This document shows, in pieces, positions 1-11,978 of a stretch of 64,000 bases of DNA. A model generated the notes under the pieces. It was not told the DNA's origin. It was given only the letters and a program-made list of their open reading frames with translations, and did no database searches. Location of the stretch: the NCBI GenBank assembly GCA_029216955.1, contig JANAVB010031417.1, positions 15,831,555 through 15,895,554 of the forward strand. The letters run 5' to 3'. Both the position numbers and the translations under genes were made by a program. The DNA is from Iris pallida. Its lineage: Eukaryota; Streptophyta; Magnoliopsida; Asparagales; Iridaceae. Numbering within the stretch: the first letter of the stretch is position 1; each line of letters starts with the position of its first letter.

Positions 1-2314
1 TCAGGGCAACATCATCATACTGCGTTGACCTGACTCTATCCATCAGCTCAGACTGAATCTGCAAACCCCACATCTGGATCTCCATGCCCGGAATGATGAC
101 CTCGATACCCAAACTATCCAGGTCGGCCAACAAGTAACGATCTGTCGTCAAGAATATAGCAACAGGATACCTGCTCAAGGTATCTGCAACCACGTTGGCC
201 TTCCCCGAATGGTACTACAAGGATATATCGAAGTCCTTCATAAGCTCTAACCACCGCCTCTGCCGTATGTTCAACTCCTTCTGAGTGAACACGTACTTCA
301 AGCTCTTGTGATCTGTGAAGATCTCAACTCGCTCTCCGTACAGGTAATACTTTCATAACTTCAAAGCAAAAATAACCGCAGCCAACTCTAGATCATGAGT
401 AGGATAGTTCTTCTCATGAGGACGCAACTGCCTGGATGCATAGGCAATCACCTTCCCGTGCTGCTGAAGAACACACCCTAAACCCTTCCCGGAAGCATCG
501 CTGAAGATCGAGAACCCTCCTGACCCAGATGGCAAAGTCAGGATCGGAGCTGAAGTCAACCTCCTCTTCAGCTCATCGAATGCAGCCTGACACTCATCAG
601 TCCAGACGAACTCCACGTCCTTCCTAGTGAGTCTAGTCATCGGCTCTGCAATCCTCGAGAAGTCCTGGAGAACTTCCGGTAATAGCCAGCCAAACCCAGA
701 AAGCTCCGAACCTCGGCAACTGAACTGGGCGTAGACCAAGACTCCACTGCCGAAATCTTCCTCTGGTCTACTGAAATCCCGTGCTCGGTCACAACATGAC
801 CTAGGAACTCTACCTGGTCTAAGAAGAACTCACACTTCGAAAGCTTCCCGTAGAGTTGCTCCCTCCTCAGAGTCTCTAACACAACTCTCAAGTGCTCTGG
901 CCTCATGCTCCTCCTACGTCTTCGAATAGATCAAGATATCGTCTATGAAGAACACCACGAACTTGTCAAGGTACTGATGGAATACCTTGTTCATGAACAC
1001 CGCGGGAGCATTGGTCAACCCAAATGGCATCACTGTAAACTCGTACTGGCCGTACCGAGTCTGAAATACCGTCTTGGGAATGTCATCCCGCCTCACCTTC
1101 AGCTGGTGATACCCGAACCTCAAATCTATCTTCGAAAAGACCTTTGCCCCACTCAGCTGATCGAACAAGTCGTCGATCCTCGGCAAAGGGTACCTATTCT
1201 TGATAGTGAGGTTGTTGAGCGCCCGGTAATCAATGTACATGCGGGACGTACCGTCCTTCTTCGGCACGAACAGGACTGGCGCTCCCCAGGATGAAGAACT
1301 GGATCTGATGAACCCCTTGTCCTGCAGCTCGTCGACTTGCTTCTTCAGCTCTATCAACTCGCTGTTGTTCACCCTATAGACATGCTGCAAGATGGGCTCG
1401 ACGCCCGGCACCAAGTCTATGGAGAACTCAATATCCCTGTCTGGCGGCATCCCCGGCAACTCCTCAGGAAAGACATCCGAGAACTCAGCAATCAACGGAT
1501 GTGGCAAATCCTGCCCCGCCAACAAAGCTCCACAGAATCCAGCCTCCGGCTCCGCTGCTCCTCGAGCAAACTCGATCTCTGGCTCACCCGGCGTCCTAAA
1601 AAGAACTCTGCCTCCTCTACAATCAATGCTAGCATGGTGCATGCTCAACCAATCCATACCGAGTACCATATCGTACCTCGGTAGGGGCATTACGAGCAGA
1701 CACGCACTCAAGTCCCGGCCTCTCAGAGTGACTCTCCGCCCCTTACAAATATTATTAACCAGGATAATACCTCCCCCGGTCATAATCTTGCAAGTCCTAC
1801 CCATATATTCAGCAATGATATTGTGTCTCAGAGCAAAAGAAACAGACACAAAACTATGGGTCGCCCCAGAATCAAATAAGGTGAAAGCAGGGAAAGAATC
1901 TAGGAGAACATGACCTGCAACAACATCTCCCACGGGCTCTGCCTCCTCCTCTGCTGCCAAAGCGAACACCCTGCCCGCGGGTGCTCCCCTCTGGTGCTGG
2001 ACAAAACGCTGCGGCTGGGTATGGAGTGGAGGACCCCTCTGCTGAACCGCTGGTCCTCTAGCCGACTGTGCTCTGTCCTGGCCTCCTCTGACTCCGCGAA
2101 GGCGGCAATCCCTCAGCTGGTGATCGGGCGCCCCACAGTAGAGACAGACGCCCAACCTCTTTCTGTAAGCCTCCCTGGTGTGCCCCGGCTTCCTGCAGAA
2201 GCCGTACGATATAGTCGGTCTCTGGCCCTGACCCTGATGCTGCTGGGCACGCGCCGGTGCCTGCTGGATCTGCAACAGAGGCTGCTGCTGAAACGGCCTC
2301 TGCTGCTGCTGCTG
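1..2314 (-). pseudogene. gypsy pol: zinc knuckles, protease, reverse transcriptase, RNase H (broken, continues off left edge)
   Basis: The domains in order are two CCHC-type knuckles, an aspartic protease with [12 protein letters not shown], and a reverse transcriptase with V-P-K-K-D-G-T-S-R and the catalytic F-I-D-D-I-L-I-Y-S. RNase H follows with S-D-A-S-G-K-G-L-G, and then a linker with A-N-V-V-A-D-T-L-S-R. The second knuckle is intact, but two cysteines of the first are Tyr (TAC codons). Lesions are TAG at 916-914, a frame change near 905-912, a frame change near 672 that restores the frame (consistent with one lost base), TGA at 355-353 and TAG at 217-215. The product cannot be functional. 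ORFs on the plus strand here are shadows. Confidence 0.9.
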
Positions 2315-3331
2315 CTAAAAGTGGGGGCGCTTGGCCGATCCCGCACTGGAACTCGCCCCTATAGTATCGCCGCTCCTCTTCGGCTTGAGGCCGAAGTCCT
2401 CCTCTGCGATCTGTGCGTCCATCAGTATCTGATCGAACGTCGCATCACAGCGACCCGAGGTGCGGGTGCGCACTGCATGAATAAGTCCCCTGCGGAACTT
2501 ACAAGCCTTCTGCCCCTCATCCTGGATCATACCGGGAGCGAACCTGCTAAGGCGGAAGAACTCAGCTGCATACTCGTCCACCGACGAGTTTTCCTGAACT
2601 AGACCCACGAACTGGCCCTCCAATGCTGTAAGAGCCACGTCCGGGAAGAACTTCTCATTGAAGAGCCTCCGGAAGTTCTCCCAAGTCAGCCCTCTCACCG
2701 ACGCACGAGGATCCGTGCGATACCATGTCAGCGCAATGTCGAAGAATCGGCTGGCTGCGGCCGAAACCCAAAGTGCTCTAGGAAGCTCTGCCAGCTCCAT
2801 GCTCCGCTCTACATCCTCTAGCCAGTCGTCTGCGTAAAGGATGCCCTCCGTGCCTGAGAAGTCCCTGGAGCTCATCTTCCTAAAGTCTAACACTGTCCCC
2901 GGCCTGGACTGCTGCTGGCTCGGCTGCTGGCCAGTAGGGCCCTGCACCGTACCCGGTGCCACTCTCTCTACTGCTGCCAGGGCAAGCTGATGCGAGTTCT
3001 CCATACTCTGCCTCAGCATCTCGATCTGTCGGTGTGACGCCTCCGACTGTCGCTGCGATGCCTCTGCCTGGGCCCGTTGTGTCTCCATCATCTGCTGAAG
3101 AAGAAGGAACATGTGATGTGTATCCGTCGGTATCGGTGGTGCTGGCGGCAGTATCTCTGGAAGAACGGCCGTAACCCTCTGGGGTGGAGGTGGTAGACCT
3201 CCCTGTGCAACTGTCTGGGTCTCTGGAATAGTAGAATCACTAGGGGCAGTCTCATGAACCTCCTCCTCTGCCTGATCGGATCTCTCAGGCAAGCTACTCG
3301 ATCCAGAGGCCTGCGGGTGCGTCTTCGTCAT
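2315..3331 (-). pseudogene. gypsy gag, ends at an in-frame TAG
   Basis: This is the capsid (Gag) part of the retroelement. I chose the ATG at 3331-3329 (Met-Thr-Lys-Thr-His). A retrotransposon gag domain follows, with the segment D-W-L-E-D-V-E-R-S-M-E-L and later Y-A-A-E-F-F-R-L-S-R-F-A. The frame meets TAG at 2317-2315 and then continues in the same frame as a run of glutamine codons into the zinc knuckles and protease. The stop therefore looks like a CAG-to-TAG change in a gag-pol fusion, not a designed gag end, although a leaky stop cannot be excluded. A 255-base leader separates the ATG from the LTR. Confidence 0.85.
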
Positions 3332-5149
3332 CCTGGAGACGAATTGAAACAAAGAGATCAATATGGCACATTAGTAGATTATCAAAGAAGGACAGTTAAT
3401 TTAATACAAGGTGAATAATCATGATAATCAAAAGATCAGAAATTTCCTAGGTGTGATTGAGAAACTCCTATCATGTCCTAGGTCCTACGTCCTAATCGCA
3501 GGCTCGTAATTAGTACTCTAAGTCGAGTACCATTACGAGATCGCACTAATTGCGACACTGGACCTGCGTGGGCTACCACAAAAACGTGTCACGACCCGCA
3601 CCCTTATGAGGGGCACGAGCACGTAGGTACGTCCAGCCTACGCCGCAGAATCGGCGGTAGAACGCTGTATATAACGTCTGTAAATACCTATGACTAACAG
3701 TTAAAATGTACCTGTACAGTATATACTCTCCGAATGGAGGTGACATAGCAATACAGTCTCAATCACAGAATAAAACTAAGGTAGATAGCTCAGAGGAAAG
3801 ACATATGATAGATGAAAGAGTAAACAAGTGCAGAGTCCAATACAAGCCCAGATATATACATCACAGAGTATCAAAATAGAATATAGAACTACAGTCTGAT
3901 AAGCTAGCTGGATCGCAGTCCAGTCAAACCTAGCTAACCTATACTACTCTGGAAGTACAAAATCTAGTGGCTCTACTATAAGGCCACGATCTAAGACTAC
4001 TCCATCTGACTCGAGCCCATAATAGGTCGAGCAGTCCGCCTCAGAATCATCTGTAATATATCATAACGGTATCCTGTCAGGAAAATGAGCAAGTACAAAC
4101 ACTAACAGCAGTTCCATGTGAATTGACAAATTCTATAAGAGACAGTATAATGAACTACAAGACAAAGATATATGAAGACTTGGGAACCGTTCGGAAGTCG
4201 AGTTACAACCCTTAAACCAAACAAGGACCGGGGTTGTAACTCTTCTCCCAAGCAGAACTTAGACTCCAATCAAGGTACAATGTAAAGGAAAGTAGAGCAT
4301 GTGAGTAACTGTATATCATGGCATGGTGAGAAAATACTGAATGTAGAACAGAGCAGGATATACGATAAGATAAAGTAAATATAAAATATGATTTGAATTA
4401 TTAGAGCGATATGTGATCGGCTTGGGATAAGTGACAGGACAGGCTATCCACTTGGCCCGGCAATCCGCGGTGACCTCAACGGAGAGACATGCCGGCCAAC
4501 CTGGATAACGAGCACAAGGCAAAGGATCTCGCTACACCCTTCGTGAGGGAAGAGTGGCACGAGCACATGAATAGTGACAGGGTGGCTTGGATCACATAGC
4601 CCCTAATAATTCTCCATTCCCGAATAGTACAATGGATCTGGACATGACACGTCATGGCACGTGATTTCGTAAGAGGGTAGCAAATCTTCTTAGAAATCGG
4701 TGTCTATACAAGTACAGGGAACAAGACAGGGAGTGTACCCATATACCCAGAAATCCAGGAACAACATCTCATGTCATGATCCAATGTGTACTAGTCCGTG
4801 AGCTATCGTGACTAAGAATCAAGTAAGACACTACGACTGAATCGGATATAGCAGATATCAAGACAATGAAAACTATCAGTGAATATACTCGCCTGTTGTC
4901 CTGAGCTGTATGGTATATCAATGCTCAGAGCAGTATCAGAAGAACTAAATATGAGATACTGTAAGTTAATTTAGGTTTAAACAAGTTTAGGAATGATTCA
5001 CAATGAATGATATGCAATCTAGGTCAAATTAGGTCTCACTGAGTCACACTAAGTCCTGTCAAGTCAATCTAGGTCAAATTAAGTTATATCAAGTCAATCT
5101 AAGCCTAACCAAGTCAATCCTAGGTCATACCAGTCATCACGGATCAAAA

Positions 5150-5375
5150 TAAGTCGAAGAAAGTCAAACGGGATCAAGAGTTGGCCTACAGTTGACTTTT
5201 GGTCAAATGGTCAACTCTAGGTCAACTATGGTCAACCCTAGGTCAATGGTGACTAATAGTTGACTTTTGGTCAACTACACAAGTCTAATGGAAATTGGGT
5301 CTAATTTGGGTAAAGCGTTGACCCATAGTTGACTTTTGGTCCAAAAAGTCAACTGTGGTCAACCGGGGCCAAGAC
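5150..5375. promoter_or_regulatory. Cluster of TTGAC / GTCAA motifs in the gypsy LTR
   Basis: The block repeats the short string GTTGACTTTTGGTCAAC and its variants on both strands; I count roughly a dozen TTGAC or GTCAA cores. TTGAC followed by C or T is the W-box core bound by WRKY factors. Whether it regulates the element is inference; it may simply be a decayed tandem repeat. Confidence 0.4.
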
Positions 5376-5948
5376 TAGGTCTAGGCGACTATTTCTAACT
5401 ATTACCAACCTCTACAACCCATATCCAAGTCCATCTTGGACTTCAAAACTCATATCTTGGCCGTAGGCCAATATCCTATTTTACCCTTAAAAAGGGTAAA
5501 ATTCTAGCTTCGGCAACTATCCAGTTAGCCTACCTACGCTTGGTATTTTGACTCGAACTCCCTAGGGTAGTAAGGTACTAGCCTATACATATATTACCTA
5601 CCAAGATACCTAAGTAAAATGGACATCTAGTCCATGTTACGGCCCATTGCCGGTATCTTGAATATTTCAAGATACGGAATGGTACGGCGCGATACTGGTG
5701 CCCTACAACCTCGAATTTCACCCAGAAGCCTACCCGCAAAATCTAAATCACGTATTCATGCCCCACGCCAAGTTTCAACTCAATCGGATACTCCGAGCTC
5801 CGTTTCGCCCTCTAACTCGATTTTTTCCTTTTTCCTATTCTAGCTTTCTTCCTATTCTTCCAACTTCTTTCAATCTTTCCTTCTAACCTCTAGTCCTTTT
5901 CTAACTTCTCATTCCATAATCTTCTTCTACTCTTCTCTACGATTCTAA

Positions 5949-5950
<2 letters not shown>

Positions 5951-6021
<71 letters not shown>

Positions 6022-6181
6022 TGCATAGGTAAAGAGGGGGTTTCTATAGGCTAAAACACACAAGGGGGGTTTAAATCCTGGCAGCAGCTGCTGCCAGGTA
6101 GCTGCTGCTACTGCTGCAGCAAAGCTGCTGCTGCTGCTGGGTTTCATCTTCTGCAGCAGCAGCAGCTTTGCTGCAGCAGTA

Positions 6182-6265
<84 letters not shown>

Positions 6266-6576
6266 CTAGATATCTATCTATATATCTATCTAGATATCTA
6301 TCCATCCCTCTAAATATATATATAACACACACACATCCATATACACACATCCATATATATATATAAATATACTCATATCTATATATATATAAATACACTC
6401 ATATAACTATATATATATAGACATACATATCCATATATATATATATATATAAACACACACACACACATCCTCACACAACACAAACACACACACACATCCT
6501 CACCACTCTCACAACACCACCATCCCCATGACACAAATTTCATATCAATATATATATACACAACACATAAATACAC

Positions 6577-6633
<57 letters not shown>
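5951..6633. repeat. (TA)n microsatellites with a CTG/CAG hairpin between them, inside the gypsy LTR
   Basis: Near-pure TA runs lie at about 5951-6015, 6184-6264 and 6579-6633, with further TA/CA-rich sequence between the last two. Between the first two, a 30-base arm at 6107-6136 (CTG-rich) is the exact reverse complement of 6154-6183. The short ORFs called here encode only Tyr/Ile repeats and are not genes. Confidence 0.9.
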
Positions 6634-6635
<2 letters not shown>

Positions 6636-7298
6636 ACTCTCTAAGGATTAAATCCTAATAAATCATCAACCTATTTTTCTATGGAAAACCTACAAATTTG
6701 TGGACAAATGGTAGAGAATCTTCTCCTCTCCATTTATTGTAAATGAACTATATGCAAAAGAGAAATAAATTAGGAATTAGAAACATACCTAAAAGGAAAT
6801 GTTGGAGGAAGAAAGCTTTGGTAAGAAAAATGAATTTGAAAGAGAGGGAGGGAGAGAGAGAGAGAGTAGCTTAGTGGAGAAGAAAGAGGGGGGGTGGGGG
6901 GGCTATATGTGGCCGGCCATGGCTAGGCATGGGTGTGGGTGAGGGGCACTTGTAATTACAAGTTTGCCCCTCCCTAAGCCTAATGCAAATAAATTCCAAA
7001 TTAGGTTTAGGAAGTTGCTAAAAATAATTAAAAATTATAATTAAACTAAATTACTCATGGGGAACTAGTCCAAACTCTTAAACCCTAAAATTTAGTGTGG
7101 TGGACCATGGTTAGCTAACAGGCTAATTACAGCTCAAGTCGAAATTCACCGGGGTCCCGAATTAACTCGGAATGCGATGAAATTCGAACCCGACTCCTAT
7201 AATAATTAAATAATAATATTCATGAAATAAAATTCCCAAAAATATTATAAAATGGAAAATTACCATTTTACCCCTAACTGGGAAAAGTGAGGGTGACA

Positions 7299-8547
7299 CT
7301 GCGTTCACCTCCTGTGCCCCCTGTGCGCTCCCCTCCATATAGTTGAGACCGGACTTCTTGCTTCCTCTGGCAATCACTATCGAACCCCTGGAAAGCTTCC
7401 ACTGACTATTCCCGAAGAGACCGAAGAATCCCTCGTCATCCAACCTTCCAACCGACACCAGGTTGAAACGGATATCAGGGACATGACGAACATCCTTGAG
7501 AACAAGAACCGCACCCGTCTTCGTTCTCAAATGTACATCTCCAACGGCAACCGCCTTCGACACATCTCCGTTGCCCATCTTCAACACTCCACAGTCGCCT
7601 GTAGTGTAAGTGGCAAATAGTGCCCTGTTGTGAGATACATGTGCTGAAGCCCCTGAGTCCACCAGCCAAGAATTATCATCGCAGGCGAGGTTAGTAATGA
7701 CCTCATCACCCACGACGATCACATCGCCTCCATGCATCGAGGCCACCGCTGTAGTGTTCTCTTCTTGCTTTCCCTTGTCGCCCTTCTTTTCTCTCTTCCA
7801 AGCGAAACAATTCCGCTTGATGTGGCCCTTCTTACCACAATGGTAACACTCTGAGTCCTCGTAACGACCCTTGGACTTCTCCCTGCTCTTGTCTCTGCCA
7901 CCACCTGGACCCCTGCTTTTGCCCCTTCCGCGGCTCTCTGAAACAAGTGCCTCTGAGTGGTGGGATGTAGATGAAGTGCCCTGAGAACGTCTCCGCATCT
8001 CTTCATTCAACACCCCGCTCTTGGCAAACTCCAGACTGACCATGCCCTCTGGAGCAGAAGTGATCATAGATACTCGTACGGTCTCCCACGAGTCTGGCAA
8101 AGTACACAGCAGCCACAGTCCCTGAACTTCGTCGTCGAACTTGACTCCCATAGAAGATAGCTGGTCAACCACGCCCTGGAACTCACTCAAGTGATCCGAA
8201 ATAGACGCCCCATCCTTGTATCGCAGACCCATCATCGTCCGGATCAGGAACAACTTGTTTACCCCGGTCTTCTTCGCATACAAGGATTCCAGCTTATCCC
8301 ACAACGTCTTCGCGTGCTCAATATTGGCAACGTGGTTGTACACGTTCTCATCAACAAACTGTCGTATGTACCCACACACCTGTATATGCTCGAATGTCCA
8401 GTCCTCCTCGGATTTATCACTGGGCTTCTCGGATGCAAACACGGGTAGATGCAGCTTCTTGACGAACAGCAAATCTTTCATCTTGCTCTGCCAATAGTGA
8501 TAGTTTGTGCCGTTCAGATTCACCATGCGCACCGGCTTCGCGTCCAT
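7299..8547 (-). pseudogene. copia gag and protease start, truncated by the gypsy insertion
   Basis: About 416 codons of the copia polyprotein are open from the ATG at 8547 to the junction. Gag opens Met-Asp-Ala-Lys-Pro-Val-Arg-Met-Val-Asn with the G-T-N-Y-H-Y-W motif. The zinc knuckle is C-Y-H-C-G-K-K-G-H-I-K-R-N-C, and the protease active site is W-L-V-D-S-G-A-S-A-H-V. The frame runs on for about 45 meaningless codons into the gypsy LTR. No nonsense codon occurs before the junction, so the copy was probably coding when it was interrupted. It differs from copy 2 by only scattered residues. Confidence 0.92.
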
Positions 8548-8604
8548 CTCTCCTCTCTGGTTTCTCTGTCAACTACTGACACTCCTTCTGAATTCCAGAA
8601 CCTG

Positions 8605-8616
8605 GCTCTGATACCA
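8605..8616 (-). other. Primer binding site of copia copy 1 (initiator Met tRNA)
   Basis: On the minus strand it reads TGGTATCAGAGC, the usual match to the 3' end of plant initiator Met tRNA. It lies three bases inside the LTR end. Confidence 0.9.
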
Positions 8617-8619
8617 CTC

Positions 8620-9411
8620 TGTTGGGAAAGAAACGCGAAAACCTTTCCCCAAACCGGAGAGTACCTGCGAGAGGACCGAGCAATACAAACGCACGAACCC
8701 AAAAACAACCACACAAAACAATTCACGCAGACACAGAGAATTTTTGACGTGGAAAACCCTTGCGGAAAAAACTACGGGACGATCGGAGTCCAACCCTGAG
8801 AAGCCTCCACTAATGGAATAGAAGAATTACTACCTCTACAAACTCCTCCCGATCCAAATCGGATCCCCACAACACTCAGAAGTAAGAACAATGATTACAA
8901 GGCTACGAAGAGCGAGAACGACGAGTAGAGATTACCCGAAACACGATATCCTTCGAAAACGACCTTCAATCCTCCGTCTTCTCTCCCGAAGTTGTAATGG
9001 CACTCTTGCCTCCTTCCTCTCTCTTCCTTGTGTTACGTTGCGTAATGAATTAGGGTTGAGAAAACTCAACTTAACTACCCAATCCCGCAACCAACCTGGA
9101 CCGTTGGATTAGATCCAGTGGTGAAAAAGTCACCAAAAATCCGCTTCAGCCCCCGACGACACAGAGTTCGGCCAGAACTCTGTGTCGAGCAACCAGCACT
9201 GACCAGCCAAGTTCTGGAATGGCCAGACCGAGTTCGGCCAGAACTCGGCCTGGGACCGAGTTTGGCCCGAACTCGGTGGCCCAGTTCCAGAATCTCCTAT
9301 GGAGCAGCAGCAGCAGCAACTCCAACTCCCCGAGCTTCTTCGACATCGAACGGCGCTCGTCGCACTCCGGAATCTTCTCCACATAGGTTGGGAACCCCAC
9401 CCACTCCAACA
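8620..9411 (-). repeat. 5' LTR of copia copy 1 (792 bp)
   Basis: It begins TGTTGG and ends CCAACA, like the two 791 bp LTRs of copy 2. It aligns with them end to end, with scattered substitutions and a few small indels. ORFs across it are shadows. Confidence 0.93.
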
Positions 9412-9413
9412 CA

Positions 9414-11430
9414 TCCACGTGTCGACCTTCCACAGTGTCGGCCCAGGACTCAGATGGGATGGACGACCGTTTTGTACCTCCAATTTTGAAAGGCCTTACA
9501 TAATTTTAAAATAGACTAGATAAATCATTAAAAAAAACAAAGATCCAATCTGGCAACAAAAAAAAAATAATAACGAAAAAGGGCCAAAATTTAGATTTTG
9601 TTCTAGGTCTCATAAATTATAGGAGTAGCCCTGTCCTCCCATTGGAGGGGGATCAAATTTTCAGGAGGTGAGCTCTGCAGTTTGCAGGGGAAAAATGGAC
9701 CAATAGAGGGACTCAGGGAGGACAACTTTCACCGGTCCAAATATGATTCTTCTTTCATACCAAGATGATAAAATTTGTTGGTCTATTTTGTACATATCAA
9801 CTAATCAACACATCAATTTTATCACTACTTTCTTCTAATTCAGCTAATAATTAAATTATCTAATCTAAACATTTAATAGACTTTATTTAAACCAATAATT
9901 ATTATTTTCCATCTACCTAATGGTTCCCATCTACCTAATGGTTCTAATATCAATTTGATGTAGAATAAATCCGAACAAAATAAGACTATAAAATTAATTA
10001 GAGATTTATGGATTTACAAAAGCTTTAGGGTCTTTCTGTTTGGTAATAATATTTTTATCGATTCTAGGATAATTTTGAGCTGGTTGTTTATGAAGTGTTT
10101 AAAAAATTTATGCTTGGTATTTTTTTAGACACTAATTTTGGTTGGCTCAAACCCTCTCTTCCCAAAACTAGTATAGTGTAATTTTGAGTGTCTTTATAAA
10201 CACCATAAATCGGTAGATTTTGAAGGTTTATATTATTTTATTTCATTTATACCCTCGTCAAAAAAAAATATATAACTACAGCTGCTACATAAAATAGTCT
10301 AATACCCTATTTTCTCTTTCTCGTCTGCAATATTCCTTTATCCAATCGACAAAATTTAATGTCTATAAATGACATGAATTTAAAATCTATAAATTCCAAA
10401 TATACGAATAATTTAGGTTGACCGAATTTATAATCACATAATATGATAATATCTTTTTGCTGTAACTTGACAATATGTAATAAAATAATATTATTGTTTA
10501 TATATGAACATATAAATAATTTTAGTCATTTAAGAAACTTTCAGAACCGTTTTAGTAAGCATAAGTTGAACTGATTTAAAAGCTACTACTTAAAATAAAA
10601 TAAAAATCTAATCATTTATAACTGGTACTTTAGAAATATCTTATAATCACTGCGCTAACAACTGCCAGAACAGTTTTTGAAAAATTATCAAATGTTGCCT
10701 CGTGTTGATAGAACTTTCGGTTGGATGGTTGTGACTTGTGATGTATTTATTTTGAATTCAACAGTCACTTTATTGCACCAAATGGCAAATGTAGACTAAC
10801 TACGGCTTTTGGAACTCTGATAGGTGGCAGCCATCCAAACCGAAAGGAGAAGGGGCTTGCTAATTATGTTCCATCGAGAGAGTCGACAACTCTAATGGAA
10901 GTTTGAGTTGGAGTTAGAAATGGGTGGGTATGGTGGGGAAGCTAGCTAGCGATGGTACCAAGTGGAGAGTACTCGGAAGTGTTGGTTCGTTTCAGCTTCG
11001 TTTCAATTCAAAGGGAGGGTCTTTTTGACCGGTTCTGATTAGGAATCAGACTTATAATTATTAGTCATGGGTCGGCAGCAACGAGTATCAATCGATCGAT
11101 CGATCGACAATTATTTGAGAAACCTGCCATTGCCCACATTGATATCGACTGTCACGATGACCAGGTGTCGCATATATATTTTTAGTGGTCTCTCTCTTCT
11201 GTTCTTGACTCATTACTGATTTTTGCATGCACTGCACGCTGCCTTCGTCCATCTAGAAGTAGAAACAAGTGTTGTTGCATAATAAGCCTGTCCCTGGCTT
11301 TATTAGGTTGAAGTTTCCGGAGAACTTTTCCAAAGGCGGATTTGAATTCAATATTATTAGCCTCCTCCTCTCCCAATAAGCATTAACCACTTGAATCAAT
11401 ACACACACTTTTGACAACTTTTGTTTGTTT
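9414..11430. repeat. Segmental duplication copy A (homologous to 35512-38020)
   Basis: From about 9414 the sequence follows 35512 onwards. Landmarks include TCCAATTTTGAAAGG, the GGTTGGATGG stretch and a (GATC)n patch. It also follows copy B from 10675/30075. Homology stops near 11430, where a MITE-like inverted repeat begins. Copy A lacks the two elements inserted in copy C at 36344 and 38026. I see no gene; short ORFs such as 11182-11376 recur in copy B but look non-coding. Confidence 0.85.
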
Positions 11431-11947
11431 TATGAGTTTTGTTAAAATGTGTCCTTAGGACACACGTTAAAGATAATTAATGCATAAAATTTTACTTTAA
11501 AATTTGTTATCTATATGTAATAAACATTTATTCTACTATATAATAGAAAAACTTAGATGGTAAAACTTTTGAATTCCGAAAATACACTTACATATTTATA
11601 CTAATTAAAAATAGTTCATTAATTTTAATAAGGACAACTTAGTAATTAGGAAGACTATCCTTTGGTCTTCCTAAAAAGTCTTCCTAAACTAATTAAGAAA
11701 TGTTAAAATACGTACAAGGCTCGTGCACATATGCTAGTTAAAAATAATATATATTTTGCATTGGAAATGTCATCAAGACTTAATGCAATAAACTTTTTGT
11801 ATTGAAAAATTATTTTAGGGAATCTTAATGGCATTTCCAATACAAAAAATTATTTTTTTAATGTTTATTGCATGTTAATAACAAATTTCAAATTAAAAGA
11901 CTATGTATTAATTATCTTTAACATGTGCCCTTAACAAAACCCATAAA
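11429..11947. mobile_element. MITE-like element with terminal inverted repeats of about 90-100 bp
   Basis: The left end TTTATGAGTTTTGTTA and the following ~95 bases are matched in inverted orientation by the right end (about 11850-11947), with point differences. There is no coding capacity. I cannot define a clean target duplication, because the left end coincides with the loss of homology to the other duplication copies. Confidence 0.7.
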
Positions 11948-11978
11948 GTAAAGATGATTGTACCTACCTTTACATTCG

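Larger units (their letters stand above)
1..7298 (-). mobile_element. Ty3/gypsy LTR retrotransposon (Del/Tekay-like), 5' LTR and gag-pol, left end outside window
   Basis: The order on the minus strand is 5' LTR (7298-3587), leader, gag (3331-2315), zinc knuckles, protease, reverse transcriptase and RNase H down to base 1. Integrase and the 3' LTR lie beyond the left edge. The domain order, the D-S-G-A-T-H-S-F protease and the F-I-D-D reverse transcriptase are typical of Ty3/gypsy, and the Q-rich gag/pol linker resembles Del/Tekay chromoviruses. No chromodomain is visible, so the lineage is an inference. The element is dead: it has several nonsense codons and two frameshifts. Its right border at 7298 interrupts a copia gag-pol reading frame, so it is a nested and later insertion. 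Confidence 0.92.
3587..7298 (-). repeat. 5' LTR of the Ty3/gypsy element (3,712 bp)
   Basis: The stretch begins with TGTCAC and ends with GTGACA, a perfect terminal inverted repeat of the TG..CA type. Immediately after 7298 the sequence continues the copia frame seen intact in the second copia copy, which fixes this border. The inner border at 3587 rests only on the TG..CA terminus and the position of gag. The LTR is unusually long because it holds three (TA)n tracts, a CTG/CAG hairpin and a GGTCAA-rich block. After the inner end I see no canonical initiator-Met primer site. A stretch starting TGGTAGCCC on the minus strand (about 3580-3563) is a weak candidate. Confidence 0.75.
7299..9411 (-). 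mobile_element. Ty1/copia retrotransposon copy 1 (5' half only)
   Basis: The visible parts are the 5' LTR (9411-8620), a primer binding site, gag and the start of protease. At 7299/7298 the copia sequence stops in the codon run Asn-Ala-Val-Ser and the gypsy LTR begins. In copia copy 2 (21324-27015) the same frame continues into integrase. The missing half must lie left of the gypsy element, outside the window. After the LTR end the five bases are CATCC (9412-9416), the expected target duplication, whose partner is not visible. Protein and LTR are close to copy 2, so they belong to one family. Confidence 0.92.

Noticed and set aside
905..2602. Several plus-strand ORFs of 115-230 codons
   Set aside because: Shadows of the minus-strand gypsy gag-pol, with no domain of their own.
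5890..6576. Tyr/Ile-rich ORFs on the minus strand
   Set aside because: Translation of (TA)n and (CA)n microsatellites.
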